In this document: one piece after another, positions 35,851 through 45,067 of the stretch
Position numbering within the stretch: position 1 is the stretch's first letter
Layout of the letters: every line of letters starts with the position of its first letter
The notes under the pieces: model-generated
The model's database searches: none
Told to the model about the DNA's origin: nothing
What the model saw: only the letters and a program-made list of their open reading frames with translations
Source: Gloeocapsopsis dulcis
Lineage (GTDB): Bacteria; Cyanobacteriota; Cyanobacteriia; Cyanobacteriales; Chroococcidiopsidaceae
Length of the DNA stretch: 64,000 nt
Direction: 5' to 3'
Assembly (NCBI RefSeq): GCF_032163395.1
Contig: NZ_CP119968.1
Span: forward strand, 1,721,501 to 1,785,500
Program-made: the position numbers and the translations under genes

Positions 35851-37368
35851 CTAGGATTCAGCAAGTTGTGATTGAGATTGTTTTGGTAATAAACGTTCGA
35901 CACCCTGTTTGACAAAGCCTTGTAGAAAAGCCACTTGCTGGTTTTGCTGAAATACCTTTTGTAAGGTTTGACTTAACTTGTCCAAATTTAGCCCTTCAGA
36001 TTCAACAGCAACTTCCTGTAACTGAAAATACTCAATCAAACTTAAACCAGCTAAACGAGTTAGATACGCGGCACTCACGCCCTGTACTGCCCCGCCAGCA
36101 ACAAAGGTAACTGCATTACTTTTTAGCACTGTGCTAACAGCTTTTGTCGAGAGTTCGACTAAACCCAGCTTTACCATTAAACTTCCCATTGTTCCAGCGA
36201 CAGTTTGGGCTTGCTGGAGAGAGAATTTCTGTTGGTAAATCGTGCCTAGTTCGGTGACTAGCTGAGCATTAATTGCCGCAGTTGCCAACAAATCAAGTGC
36301 GGGAACTGGGTTTGCAAAAGCAGCAGCAGCAGCAATCCACTGATATTGTTCGATAATTGGAATAGCGCGATCGCGTCTGACATTATTTAGTAATGTTTTC
36401 GCTGCAGCTTTTAGCGTTAAAGCTTGGCGTTGTGTTGTTGCCCAAATAAGTTGTTGTCTTTCTTGGGTTGCAATAGTTGTTAGGCGATCGCTAAGTTGTA
36501 CAATGACAGGTTGAGATTGTTCTAGCCATTCTTGGATTGCCCCATCCGCTGCGTGTTGGCGTACTTTCGTTTGATTGGGAGATGCAGCGATCGCAACAAC
36601 ATCTTCTGCTTTTAATAAAGCCTGCATCCGCTGTTGTAGTGCATGTAACACGACAGCGCGTTCTTCAGCTATGTGATGATCTTGCTTATTAAATACGAGT
36701 ACAGTACGTTGCCGATTTAACTGCTGCAACGTTTGAAATTCGGTTTCTGTTAAATCGCCGTTTGTTACAAATAACACTAAATCTGCGGTATTTGCTTGTG
36801 CAAGTGCAGCTATTTCAGCCTGGCGATCGCTATCAACACTTGTAAATAATGCAGGTGTTTCGTCAAAACTTAGCTTCTGCCCCAAGAGCATTTGACTAGT
36901 CAACACTTGGATCAAAGTTGATTTACCAACTGATTTACCACCAGTAACGACTACTCGTAATTCCTGTCGTTCAGATTCGTTTTTGAGTTGGGCTAGTTCT
37001 TGGCGTAGTTGAATAGGATTGCTCTCAGTTTCCACTGTCAACTGTTCAATCACACTTGCTGCTTGTGCGATCATTTTTTCTACCGTTTCTCGCGTGACAG
37101 GTGAGTTATTTACACTTTGTGTCTTTGGACTTCTTTGCTGCCATAACCACAAAGTTCCACCCACTGCGATCGCCCCTAAAATGCCATACTCACCTAGCAC
37201 AATAGAGTGATGCCAGCTTTGCAATACCCACAAAGAGAAGGATAAACCTACACCACCCACTAAAATCGGTCGCCGCAACTGAACAGCCATGATTAAATGC
37301 AAATACTTTGGATGCTTTCTCTTCCAGCATAGAACAAAATTTCTATGAAAGCGATTAGCATTTAGCAT
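35851..37368 (-). CDS. Second DUF697-type GTPase with altered switch II motif
   Basis: A 505-residue relative of the gene downstream. Two N-terminal membrane helices (about 38-54 and 57-73) are followed by the P-loop TGGKSVGKSTLIQVL and G4 NKQD in VLVFNKQDHH. The G3 region reads DETPALFTS where the paralogue has DTPGLDE, so the switch II Gly appears to be Ala. The C-terminal half is DUF697-like (AAAAAFANPVPALDLLATAA). Function is unknown; membrane remodelling or stress is a common guess for this class. Confidence 0.82.
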   Translation of the reverse strand: MLNANRFHRNFVLCWKRKHPKYLHLIMAVQLRRPILVGGVGLSFSLWVLQSWHHSIVLGEYGILGAIAVGGTLWLWQQRSPKTQSVNNSPVTRETVEKMIAQAASVIEQLTVETESNPIQLRQELAQLKNESERQELRVVVTGGKSVGKSTLIQVLTSQMLLGQKLSFDETPALFTSVDSDRQAEIAALAQANTADLVLFVTNGDLTETEFQTLQQLNRQRTVLVFNKQDHHIAEERAVVLHALQQRMQALLKAEDVVAIAASPNQTKVRQHAADGAIQEWLEQSQPVIVQLSDRLTTIATQERQQLIWATTQRQALTLKAAAKTLLNNVRRDRAIPIIEQYQWIAAAAAFANPVPALDLLATAAINAQLVTELGTIYQQKFSLQQAQTVAGTMGSLMVKLGLVELSTKAVSTVLKSNAVTFVAGGAVQGVSAAYLTRLAGLSLIEYFQLQEVAVESEGLNLDKLSQTLQKVFQQNQQVAFLQGFVKQGVERLLPKQSQSQLAES

Positions 37369-37393
37369 TTAGCTATTAGCGCTAGGAGAACCG

Positions 37394-38146
37394 ATGATCG
37401 ATCTACACAACAAAGTTATTTTAGTTACAGGAGGATCGCGAGGAATTGGTGCAGCAACGGTGTTGACACTTGCTCAAGCGGGAGCTTATGTTATTTTACA
37501 TTACAGTCGTGCGCGATCCTCTGCCCAAGCTATTGCTCAAGAAATCGGTAGCGATCGCTGTTACTTAGTACAAGCCGATCTTGCTGTTGCAAATGCGAGT
37601 CATAAATTATGGCAAGAAGCGATCGCATGGCGAGGGCGAATTGATGTTTTAGTCAATAATGCAGGCATTATCCAATCAGCTGGAATTGATGATGAGATGT
37701 GGGATAGTGCATGGCAAACAACTTTACAAGTTAACTTAATCGCGGCTGCTGATTTGTGCCGTGAAGCTATTAAGCATTTCCGCGATCGCGCTGGTGGAAT
37801 TATTATCAACGTTGCTAGTCGTGCTGCTTTTCGCGGTGATGCCCCAGATTATATGCATTATGCTGCTTCAAAAGGAGGTGTTATTGCCTTAACGCGTAGT
37901 ATTGCGCGCGGGTTTGCTGCTGATAATATTCTTGCTTTTGCTGTTGCACCTGGTTTTGTCAAAACCGAGATGGCAGATGAGGTTATTCAAACATACGGTG
38001 AAGCTGCTGTGACTCGCGATATTCCTCTGGGTAAAATTGCTCCACCCCAAGATGTTGCTAATGTTATTGCCTTTTTAGCTTCTGGGTTAGCGCCACACGC
38101 TACAGGGACAACGATTGATATTAATGGCGCATCTTATGTCCACTAA
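37394..38146 (+). CDS. Short-chain dehydrogenase/reductase
   Basis: A 250-residue classical SDR. The cofactor motif is TGGSRGIGAA (12-21), NNAG follows in VLVNNAGIIQS, the active-site Ser is in INVASRAAFRG, and Tyr/Lys are in YMHYAASKGG (Y-x3-K). The end segment has PGFVKTEMADEV and ATGTTIDINGA as in FabG-like enzymes. The gene starts 25 bases upstream of the divergent GTPase's ATG; the substrate is unknown. Confidence 0.88.
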   Translation: MIDLHNKVILVTGGSRGIGAATVLTLAQAGAYVILHYSRARSSAQAIAQEIGSDRCYLVQADLAVANASHKLWQEAIAWRGRIDVLVNNAGIIQSAGIDDEMWDSAWQTTLQVNLIAAADLCREAIKHFRDRAGGIIINVASRAAFRGDAPDYMHYAASKGGVIALTRSIARGFAADNILAFAVAPGFVKTEMADEVIQTYGEAAVTRDIPLGKIAPPQDVANVIAFLASGLAPHATGTTIDINGASYVH

Positions 38147-38160
38147 GTCGGCATAAAGAA

Positions 38161-38190
38161 AACCCCGTAACCGCTATGAATTACGAGGTT
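38161..38190 (-). terminator. Terminator of the initiator tRNA gene, bidirectional
   Basis: On the minus strand AACCTCGTAA and TTACGGGGTT form a 10-bp stem (one U:G pair) followed by TTTTCTTTAT. It lies directly 3' of the tRNA and also faces the SDR gene. Confidence 0.8.
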
Positions 38191-38197
38191 CTTTATA

Positions 38198-38274
<77 letters not shown>

Positions 38275-38314
38275 TCAACTTATCTAATATAACTCGTTAT
38301 CAAAATTTTAGCAA

Positions 38315-39268
38315 CTACAACATGGATAATTCTCCAACAACTTCTAGGCGCTTGTATTTTCCTAGTGTCATAAACGATTCTGCTAAAGTTTCTGCCACAC
38401 TAGGGCTAATCCAACCCATTTGCTGGAGTAGATAAATAGCAACAGCATATTTAGCCCGCTTTGCCCCATCCATGACTTTAATTGCCAACCCCATACCCTC
38501 GCCAATGCGACCAATACATTGAATGCCTTCTGCACCAGCTTTACTCACTAACTCTCCTTGAGTTAAGCGCATGAGTTCGGTATCAAATTCCCCATCTCCA
38601 GCAACCATCTTGGGGTGATGCGTCATAGCACGCACAATTCTTTCCATATCAAGGTTATTGCCAGAGGCAAGCTGCGCATACAATGACGCAATTTGCCCCA
38701 TTTGCATCAAATAAGTAGGAGCGCCACAATCATCATGGGCACTGATAAATTCATCAGCTGGCATCCGCAGCAATTCGGCAATTTTACCAAAAATCAGTTG
38801 CTGCACAGGGTGAGTACGCTGTAAGTAATTATTAAGCGGCCAACGCCGTTGCTGACAAACAGCAAGCATTCCAGCGTGCTTTCCTGAACAGTTGTGCTGC
38901 AGCGAACTGCGTTTACCTTCAGGAATAGGACACTGTAAGACTGCCGGATCAATATCCGCCCGCCAGAAAATATTAAATACTTGACGTACTTGCTCTATTG
39001 TGCCTTTATGCGAACTACAGATAATTGCTAAATCTCGATCCGTCAGGTTATAGCGTTCGAGTGTCCCTGTCGTAGTGACACCTAATGCTTGAAATGGCTT
39101 GAGTGCAGAACGGATAAATGTCGCAGTCTCTGCATTTCCAGCAACAGACAAAACTCGTCCTCGGTCGTCACACACAACAGCCTGGACTAAATGTCTTGAT
39201 TCGATAATACCTTCGCGCAGTAACCTCACTTCGAGTTCTGCGGCTTGAGTTCGTTTTCCCCTTGTCAT
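38315..39268 (-). CDS. L-asparaginase, Rhizobium etli AII-type family
   Basis: A 317-residue protein of the asparaginase II-type family, distinct from the E. coli fold. Two Ser-x2-Lys motifs expected in the active site are seen as RSALKPFQ (about 51-58) and CSSHKGT (about 85-91). HNCSGKHAGM and FISAHDDCGAPTYLM (zinc-type Cys residues in relatives) follow. It should hydrolyse asparagine to aspartate and ammonia. The substrate is assumed from the family. Confidence 0.85.
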   Translation of the reverse strand: MTRGKRTQAAELEVRLLREGIIESRHLVQAVVCDDRGRVLSVAGNAETATFIRSALKPFQALGVTTTGTLERYNLTDRDLAIICSSHKGTIEQVRQVFNIFWRADIDPAVLQCPIPEGKRSSLQHNCSGKHAGMLAVCQQRRWPLNNYLQRTHPVQQLIFGKIAELLRMPADEFISAHDDCGAPTYLMQMGQIASLYAQLASGNNLDMERIVRAMTHHPKMVAGDGEFDTELMRLTQGELVSKAGAEGIQCIGRIGEGMGLAIKVMDGAKRAKYAVAIYLLQQMGWISPSVAETLAESFMTLGKYKRLEVVGELSML

Positions 39269-39329
39269 GGGTAAACTCTATCATTTAGCGGGACGTAAAA
39301 GTAGATCTGAGATTGATGAATTGAGAGAA

Positions 39330-39830
39330 TTACAAAAAATACCAAAACAACTCACCCAACAATACAATTAGTGCTATAACGCCTAGTGTCTGTTGTAAGC
39401 GGTGGATAATTGGTTTCACTTGATAACTGACAATCAAGCGATCGCGCGTCAGGATCTCTTGTGGCTTTGTCCACGTTTGTCCGTCATACCAACCTGACTC
39501 TTCATAAAAAATCGTTGGACTTGTCAGGCGATCGCATACGTAAGACCAACCTAAATACCACCGGACTACAGTAAAAATGACTCCAACAGTTGCTAATCCT
39601 GCTCCACAAAGCATAAATTGGACAATATGCTTTTGGGGAGAAAAACTTGCGGCGGCGACTGGGCCTGCAATTACCCAAGAGAATACCCATACCCAAGCCA
39701 ACTTACTGAGATACTTTTGCCATTCTGAAGTACAGGTACTAAAGAAGTTTGATGCTTTTAGCGCCTCATATTCGTTGAGTGGCTGTTGTTCCGCAGGGAC
39801 AGGACAATCAGAAACTGAAAAATCCATCAT
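39330..39830 (-). CDS. CGLD27/DUF1230 family membrane protein
   Basis: The frame opens at 39875, overlapping rsfS, but ATG 39830 lies after the rsfS stop and follows GGGG by nine bases, giving 166 residues starting MMDFSVSDCPVPAEQQP. Family signatures are that CPVPxEQQPxxEY segment and YEESGWYDGQTWTKP near the end. Two or three membrane helices (about 45-65, 75-95 and the last 20 residues) are present. CGLD27 homologues in algae are linked to low-iron acclimation; function here is inferred by family only. Confidence 0.83.
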   Translation of the reverse strand: MMDFSVSDCPVPAEQQPLNEYEALKASNFFSTCTSEWQKYLSKLAWVWVFSWVIAGPVAAASFSPQKHIVQFMLCGAGLATVGVIFTVVRWYLGWSYVCDRLTSPTIFYEESGWYDGQTWTKPQEILTRDRLIVSYQVKPIIHRLQQTLGVIALIVLLGELFWYFL

Positions 39831-39834
39831 GGTG

Positions 39835-40281
39835 CTAAGCCCCATCGGCAGTGGTAAACTCGATTTGTTCTGCATGACCCCAAAAAGCTTCTAAATTGTA
39901 AAACTCACGCTCTTTAGGCATCATGACGTGAACTATGACATCACCGTAGTCTTGTAAAACCCAACTTGCATCCGCTTTTCCCTCGGTGCGTATTGGTTGT
40001 CGCTGCCACTCTTGTTCCACTGAGTCTGCAATTGCAGAAGCGATCGCACGTACCTGGACATGTGAGTACCCAGTGGCAATGATAAAATAGTCTGCCATAT
40101 AGGATACGTCTGTAACCCGCAGCACTATAATGTCTCCTGCTTTACGTTCTGAAGCTGCTTGAGCAGCAGCAAGGGCTAATTCTTTACCACTATCATCTAC
40201 CTTGGCTTGTGCTGATTTGACGGCACTCGATGCTATGGATACAGACTGTGATTGTGAATTTACTGGCGAATATTCAGTCAT
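39835..40281 (-). CDS. rsfS: Ribosome silencing factor RsfS
   Basis: RsfS binds ribosomal protein L14 and blocks subunit joining when nutrients are scarce. In 148 residues the conserved block runs from [20 protein letters not shown] to [13 protein letters not shown], and [20 protein letters not shown] to [11 protein letters not shown]. An extra Ser/Gln-rich N-terminal extension of about 30 residues precedes it. GAGG stands four bases upstream of ATG 40281. It lies between yqeK and CGLD27 in the usual order. Confidence 0.93.
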   Translation of the reverse strand: MTEYSPVNSQSQSVSIASSAVKSAQAKVDDSGKELALAAAQAASERKAGDIIVLRVTDVSYMADYFIIATGYSHVQVRAIASAIADSVEQEWQRQPIRTEGKADASWVLQDYGDVIVHVMMPKEREFYNLEAFWGHAEQIEFTTADGA

Positions 40282-40382
40282 TAAACCTCAGATAATTTGA
40301 TAAATTTTATTAAACATTTTTAAAAAAATATTTTGCACAATTGCGGCTGTGTTTTTTTTGCATACTAACAAAAAACAACAGA

Positions 40383-41018
40383 TCATGCCGTCTTATCAAC
40401 TACTCGCTGCGAATTTTTTACTTTTTGCAAAAACCAGTTACGGGTAGCAACTGTTCGAGGATGAATGAGACGATGTGTTTCAACTAATAATTTCAAGGAG
40501 TAGTCGCAAGTTAACCAAACGGCTTGCTCAAGGTTGTGATAACTCGTTTTTCTTAATTCTGCTAACTCTGGAGTATCTCCGCGCCCTGGTTCTAAGCTGT
40601 CTGCCAAAAATACAATACAGCTAAGTGTACTCATGCCAGGTTGACCGCAAGTATGATTGGCAATTGCTTGCAAAACTTCTGCATCGTCTACATTAAAGGT
40701 ATCTCTAGCAACTAGTGCCCCAACATCAGCGTGCAATAAGTGAGGATTAACTTCGCTGATAGGATCGATTGCTAATCCTTCGGCTTGTGCCATTGCCAAA
40801 AGTTTTTGCGATTTGAAATTCTTCGCTAGATCGTGCATTAACGCAGCCTTGGCGGCTTTTTCTACATCAATTTGATGATGTTCTGCCAACGCGATCGCCA
40901 TCTGTTCTACTCTGAGGATATGTTGGATGCGGGATTGCGGAACGTTGTCTGCTAACCAAGCTAAAACGCGATCGCGTTCGATACTTTTCAACTCCAAATT
41001 TTGGTTGGAAGGTAGCAC
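40383..41018 (-). CDS. yqeK: YqeK-type HD-domain diadenosine tetraphosphatase
   Basis: A 211-residue HD phosphohydrolase of the YqeK family, which hydrolyses Ap4A symmetrically. HD motif residues are H in RIQHILRVEQMA and HD in LMHDLAKNFK, with further His in HADVGA and the NHTCGQPGMS loop. It is the first gene of yqeK-rsfS-CGLD27 on the minus strand; yqeK next to rsfS is a widely conserved arrangement. Confidence 0.9.
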   Translation of the reverse strand: MLPSNQNLELKSIERDRVLAWLADNVPQSRIQHILRVEQMAIALAEHHQIDVEKAAKAALMHDLAKNFKSQKLLAMAQAEGLAIDPISEVNPHLLHADVGALVARDTFNVDDAEVLQAIANHTCGQPGMSTLSCIVFLADSLEPGRGDTPELAELRKTSYHNLEQAVWLTCDYSLKLLVETHRLIHPRTVATRNWFLQKVKNSQRVVDKTA

Positions 41019-41087
41019 AATAGATTAAGAGGGTACTTCACAATGAATCACAACTTTATTGTAACGAAGTGTTAGTAATGAAATTAA

Positions 41088-41879
41088 ATGACAACTGCTA
41101 CACTGACTACGGCACGCCTCATTGAGGTTTTCTCTGCAATCCAAGGAGAAGGACTCAATGTTGGTACGCGACAGATTTTTATTCGCTTTGCCTTGTGTGA
41201 CTTACGCTGTCACTTTTGTGATAGTGCGCATACCTGGAGTGTGCCCCCAACGTGTCGGATTGAGCGATCGCCTGGATTACGGGACTTTGAAGTTCATGAT
41301 AATCCAGTTTCTCTAGATTTACTATTGCAGTGGGTGCAACAACTTAATGTACCTGGTTTACACGACAGTATTAGTCTTACTGGTGGTGAACCTCTGCTGC
41401 ATAGTGCCTTTTTATTGCAGTTTCTGCCCCAAGCACAAAAACGTACTGGATTACCTATTTACCTAGAAACAGGTGGACATCGTCCTCAACAGCTAGCTAT
41501 GGTATTACCACATCTTGACTCTGTAGGAATGGATTTGAAGTTACCTAGCGTCAGCGGTGAAAGCCACTGGCAAGAACACGCAGAATTCTTACAGCATTGT
41601 CATCAAGCAAGTGTAGAGGTGTTTGTTAAAGTGATTGTTTCTAGAGAAACTGATATTGCTGAACTACACCAGGCTGCTGAATTAGTTGCAAATGTTAGTC
41701 CAGAAATTCCCCTATACCTACAACCTGTAACGCCTTTAGATGCCACACAAAAATTTAGCCAAGTTCTATTTTCCGCCCCTACTCCGGCGCAGGTTTTAAC
41801 TTGGCAAGCCAAAATGAAGCAACTACTCAAATCTGTGCGTGTGGTTCCGCAAACGCACAAAATGCTCAATCAGCTATAG
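41088..41879 (+). CDS. queE: 7-carboxy-7-deazaguanine synthase QueE (radical SAM)
   Basis: QueE converts 6-carboxytetrahydropterin to 7-carboxy-7-deazaguanine on the queuosine path. In 263 residues the family opening is EVFSAIQGEGLNVGTRQIFI, followed by the radical SAM cluster C-x3-C-x2-C in CDLRCHFCDS. LTGGEPLL, DLKLPSV, FVKVIVS and YLQPVTP are typical. The gene is separated by 69 bases from divergent yqeK. Confidence 0.93.
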   Translation: MTTATLTTARLIEVFSAIQGEGLNVGTRQIFIRFALCDLRCHFCDSAHTWSVPPTCRIERSPGLRDFEVHDNPVSLDLLLQWVQQLNVPGLHDSISLTGGEPLLHSAFLLQFLPQAQKRTGLPIYLETGGHRPQQLAMVLPHLDSVGMDLKLPSVSGESHWQEHAEFLQHCHQASVEVFVKVIVSRETDIAELHQAAELVANVSPEIPLYLQPVTPLDATQKFSQVLFSAPTPAQVLTWQAKMKQLLKSVRVVPQTHKMLNQL

Positions 41880-41902
41880 GTATTATTGACACACAGGCGC
41901 TT

Positions 41903-42553
41903 CTAATCGTCATAAACGACTTCTTGAGAAGCCTTTGTTCGTGATTTAGCTTTATTTGCACTGCGTTTGAGGGCTTGTAGTCTAGATTCATATTTTGCCC
42001 GTTGACGCTTACTCGGTGATTGTTCAATTAAAGTTTTTAGCGCACTACCAAGACTCTTATAGGCATTGGGGAGAGTGTAGTTGAAGCGAGTAGCAAGTGC
42101 GATCGCTTTTTCATCAGCATCGATTGCTTCTTGTAGCTGCTTTTGCCCATTGTTTTTGACGAATAGTCTATAGCCAGACACGCCGCATAGTCCTAGGGCT
42201 AGCAGCAGTAGTAATCCATCTTGCACCCAAAGTTCACCAACAGCACCTCCTAAACCAATTGCTAGGGCTGCCATTTCCCATCCATCTTTGGGGATGGTAT
42301 CATTTTGAATTCGGGCAACTTCATGCCAAAATAGCAAATTGCGCTGGTCAATTGCAAGTTGATCCCATTTCACCAGATCGATAAGAACTTCGACTTGATC
42401 TCTGCCGATTTCTTCTGTGGTGATTAAAGGGGGATTAACTTCGGTAGTCCCTTCTACGCTCACCCAGCTTTGTAATTCTGGTGGGAGTAAGTTTCTTAAG
42501 CGGCGCAGTTCGCTCATTTCTGCTTTGGCAGAGGTTGTTGCGTAGGATGTCAT
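41903..42553 (-). CDS. DUF3318 domain protein
   Basis: A 216-residue cyanobacterial protein with DUF3318. The order is an N-terminal helix (MSELRRLRNLLPPELQSWVS), an aspartate-rich soluble part, then a hydrophobic pair of helices in GLGGAVGELWVQDGLLLLLA (about 108-127) and a basic tail (KRSANKAKSRTKA). It is converged upon by queE (24-bp gap). Function is unknown in the family. Confidence 0.82.
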   Translation of the reverse strand: MTSYATTSAKAEMSELRRLRNLLPPELQSWVSVEGTTEVNPPLITTEEIGRDQVEVLIDLVKWDQLAIDQRNLLFWHEVARIQNDTIPKDGWEMAALAIGLGGAVGELWVQDGLLLLLALGLCGVSGYRLFVKNNGQKQLQEAIDADEKAIALATRFNYTLPNAYKSLGSALKTLIEQSPSKRQRAKYESRLQALKRSANKAKSRTKASQEVVYDD

Positions 42554-42737
42554 AGACTCAGTGTTATTGCAAATTACAAGTAAAGCTACTATCTCTCATA
42601 TTGAAGTATACCGTGTCCTTTAATGGTAGCAATATGTCATCAAGATTGCTGCACGACTAAGCTGATTGTTTCCTAGCAAAAATCATTCCATACCAGTGCA
42701 AGATATGAGTAGGAGTTATGGCAAAAGGCGAAACGCG

Positions 42738-43601
42738 ATGGCAATGTCGATTGCACACTTAGGACCTACTGGCACTTATGCAGAACAAGCAGCTTTAGCT
42801 TATCTTAATCAGCTCAAAGATGCAGAACAAACAATACTATGTCCCTATCCGAGTATTGCTCAGACTTTAAAGACCGTAGCGCGAGGAAAAGCAGATGTTG
42901 CCGTTGTTCCTGTCGAAAACTCAATTGAAGGTAGTGTCACAATTACACTAGATACGCTTTGGCAGTTAGAACAATTACAAATTCAACTAGCATTAGTCTT
43001 ACCGATTACTCATGCTTTACTTTCACACGCAGTGAACTTAGATGCTATCGTAACAGTGTACTCGCATCCGCAAGCCCTAGCGCAGTGTCAAGGCTGGCTA
43101 GAGCAGTTTTTGCCTAATGTTGAGTTAATTCCCACAAATTCTACAACCGAAGCTCTCCAACATCTTGACCAAGAAAGTCGCTCTGGGGCAATATCTTCCT
43201 TGCGTGCAGCTCAAATCTACAATTTACCTATTCTTGCTCATGCAATTAATGACTATCCCGATAACTGTACGCGCTTTTGGGTAGTCAGTCAGCGTTCGGT
43301 TAATCGAGTCTCTTCTGTAGAAAATACTCACACGTCACTTGCTTTTAGTTTACCAGCTAACGTTCCTGGAGCTTTGGTCAAACCCCTGCAAATATTTGCT
43401 GAACGCGGTATTAATCTCAGTCGCATTGAGTCCCGTCCAACTAAGCGATCGCTTGGTGAATATCTTTTTTTCCTCGATTTAGAAGCAGATGCCAATTCTA
43501 CTTTAGTTCAATCAGCGATCGCGGAGCTTGCTACCTATACAGAAATTCTCAAACTCTTCGGTAGCTACAACGTAATACAGACTCAGGAAAGAGAGTGTTG
43601 A
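42738..43601 (+). CDS. pheA: Prephenate dehydratase
   Basis: PheA makes phenylpyruvate from prephenate in phenylalanine synthesis. The frame opens at TTG 42666, but ATG 42738 (MAMSIAHLGPTG) fits best, with AAAAGG upstream; ATG 42705 is another candidate. Family motifs are HLGPTGTYAEQAA, VPVENSIEGSV and NCTRFWVVSQ. A C-terminal ACT domain contains VPGALVKPLQ and IESRPTKRSLGEYLFFLD (feedback by Phe). No chorismate mutase part is present. Length is 287 residues. Confidence 0.92.
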   Translation: MAMSIAHLGPTGTYAEQAALAYLNQLKDAEQTILCPYPSIAQTLKTVARGKADVAVVPVENSIEGSVTITLDTLWQLEQLQIQLALVLPITHALLSHAVNLDAIVTVYSHPQALAQCQGWLEQFLPNVELIPTNSTTEALQHLDQESRSGAISSLRAAQIYNLPILAHAINDYPDNCTRFWVVSQRSVNRVSSVENTHTSLAFSLPANVPGALVKPLQIFAERGINLSRIESRPTKRSLGEYLFFLDLEADANSTLVQSAIAELATYTEILKLFGSYNVIQTQEREC

Positions 43602-43605
43602 GCTT

Positions 43606-43695
43606 AAGAGAGTTATGAGTTCTCAGTGTTGAGTGTTGAGTTAAGAAAATTCTTTATAATTCAAAACTCTTTAGGATTCAAAACTAGTCACTAGC
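43606..43695. repeat. TGAGTT-rich dispersed repeat after pheA
   Basis: The block contains GAGTTATGAGTT, GTGTTGAGTGTTGAGTT and two TTCAAAAC copies. It belongs with 20970-21050 and 58368-58430. Confidence 0.7.
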
Positions 43696-43704
43696 CACTC
43701 ATTC

Positions 43705-44346
43705 CTAGTTAAAAGTATCTTTTAGTACAGTCCGCGCTGCTAGATGATTGCGAGTAGAAGTCAAAATCTCTGCTTCGCGTTCTAAACGAGCCGCAGTGTC
43801 CTGCATTTCGAGTAAGCTTTGTTGCTCTGCTGCAACACCATAAAGATTACTAGCCACCCAGTAAGATAGCTCTGTTGGCAAGTCAGGGATATCTTTCGGT
43901 ACTTCAATACTCTGTTCAGTTAGCTTTGCTGAGAGGCGCACTACGTCATGGAGTAGTTGTTCGACTTCCTTTGCTAAAAGCTTGAGATCCTTTTGTGGTG
44001 GATTGTCTTCAATCCACTCAACTAAACCCACTTTGTAAGGCTTTTCTCGAACATATTCTAAAACACGAAAGCGCTGCTGCCCCAAAGTCAAAATGTTCAT
44101 GCGATCGTCTGGTAGGCGCTGATACTGAATCACTTCAGCACAACAGCCAACCGTCGCAGGTTGATTTTGGACTGGGTCCCACAGCAAGACACCAAATCGG
44201 CGATCGCTCTCTAGAATCGTGTTCATCATGATCCGGTAGCGAAATTCAAATATATGTAGGGGTAGAGGTCTACCGGGAAAGAGAACTACTTCAGGTAGAG
44301 GAAACAGGGACAGTTCTCGAACCGCAATTTTGGAAGAGGATGCCAT
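43705..44346 (-). CDS. LON-peptidase N-terminal-domain protein
   Basis: A 213-residue protein with the LON substrate-binding domain and no ATPase or protease part. It begins with RELSLFPLPEVVLFPGRPLP and LHIFEFRYRIMM, then FGVLLWDPVQ and a C-terminal helical part with KDIPDLPTELSYWVAS. Such stand-alone proteins are widespread in cyanobacteria and may be adaptor-like. The role is unproved. Confidence 0.88.
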   Translation of the reverse strand: MASSSKIAVRELSLFPLPEVVLFPGRPLPLHIFEFRYRIMMNTILESDRRFGVLLWDPVQNQPATVGCCAEVIQYQRLPDDRMNILTLGQQRFRVLEYVREKPYKVGLVEWIEDNPPQKDLKLLAKEVEQLLHDVVRLSAKLTEQSIEVPKDIPDLPTELSYWVASNLYGVAAEQQSLLEMQDTAARLEREAEILTSTRNHLAARTVLKDTFN

Positions 44347-44510
44347 TTTCGCTCAGTAAAAACCGTAACTGCGCAATATATACCTACTTTAGCCTATTTA
44401 TTAAGGAAAATTACTAAAACTAATAAGTAATGGGTAATTGGTAATAGGTACATTTAGCACTTAGCAATTCAACAAAGGCTAATAGCCAATCGCTAATAGC
44501 CAATTACTTT

Positions 44511-44828
44511 TTAGAGTTTAACTTCGATATCCACACCGGAGGGTAAATCAAGTTTCATCAGAGCATCGATAGTTTTGGAAGAGGGCTGATAAATATCAAT
44601 AATCCGGCGGTGAGTCCGTGTTTCAAAGTGTTCGCGTGAATCTTTATCAACGTGAGGAGAACGCAGCACGCAATAAATTTTCTTTTTAGTCGGTAAAGGA
44701 ATTGGACCAATAGCTGTAGCGTTAGTTCGATTTGCCGTATCTACAATCTTTTCACATGAAGTATCAAGTAAGCGGCGATCAAAAGCCTGCAAGCGAATCC
44801 GAATCTTTTGCTGTTGAAGAGTTGCCAT
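44511..44828 (-). CDS. rpsJ: 30S ribosomal protein S10
   Basis: S10 (105 residues) lies in the 30S head and also acts as transcription antitermination partner Nus[28 protein letters not shown] and [13 protein letters not shown] are typical. It closes the str gene run after tuf. The gap to tuf is 239 bp and contains a hairpin at 45005-45048. Confidence 0.96.
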   Translation of the reverse strand: MATLQQQKIRIRLQAFDRRLLDTSCEKIVDTANRTNATAIGPIPLPTKKKIYCVLRSPHVDKDSREHFETRTHRRIIDIYQPSSKTIDALMKLDLPSGVDIEVKL

Positions 44829-44866
44829 TTCTTTAATTTTCCTGGTTCAGTTTAACTTGGTAATTT

Positions 44867-44891
44867 AGGGGTCAGAGATCAGGGGTCAGAG
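44867..44891. repeat. AGGGGTCAGAGATCAGGGGTCAG repeat
   Basis: Tandem AGGGGTCAG halves between rpsJ and tuf. Related tracts occur at 15211 and 18101. Confidence 0.65.
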
Positions 44892-45004
44892 GCGCTAGCG
44901 TAGACCTACAGTTTAGAGTTAAAGATAGTTGGAGTAATGGCTTTGAGCCTTTATAAAGCCCTAACCATATTGACCATTGCTATACGAATGCTTTCGACAT
45001 TAAA

Positions 45005-45048
45005 AGAGCAGAAAAGCATTTTACCGCATAGCGTTGCCTTTCTGCTCT
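45005..45048 (-). terminator. Hairpin downstream of tuf, possible attenuator
   Basis: AGAGCAGAAA and TTTCTGCTCT form a perfect 10-bp stem around a 24-base loop. On the minus strand it is followed by TTTTAATG. It lies 20 bp after tuf stop and before rpsJ, so it may reduce read-through into rpsJ. Confidence 0.75.
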
Positions 45049-45067
45049 CAATCCATTCACAAACGTG

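Noticed and set aside
44867-44891. Direct AGGGGTCAG halves as a regulator site
   Set aside because: The same low-complexity type occurs in unrelated gaps, so it is listed as a repeat only.
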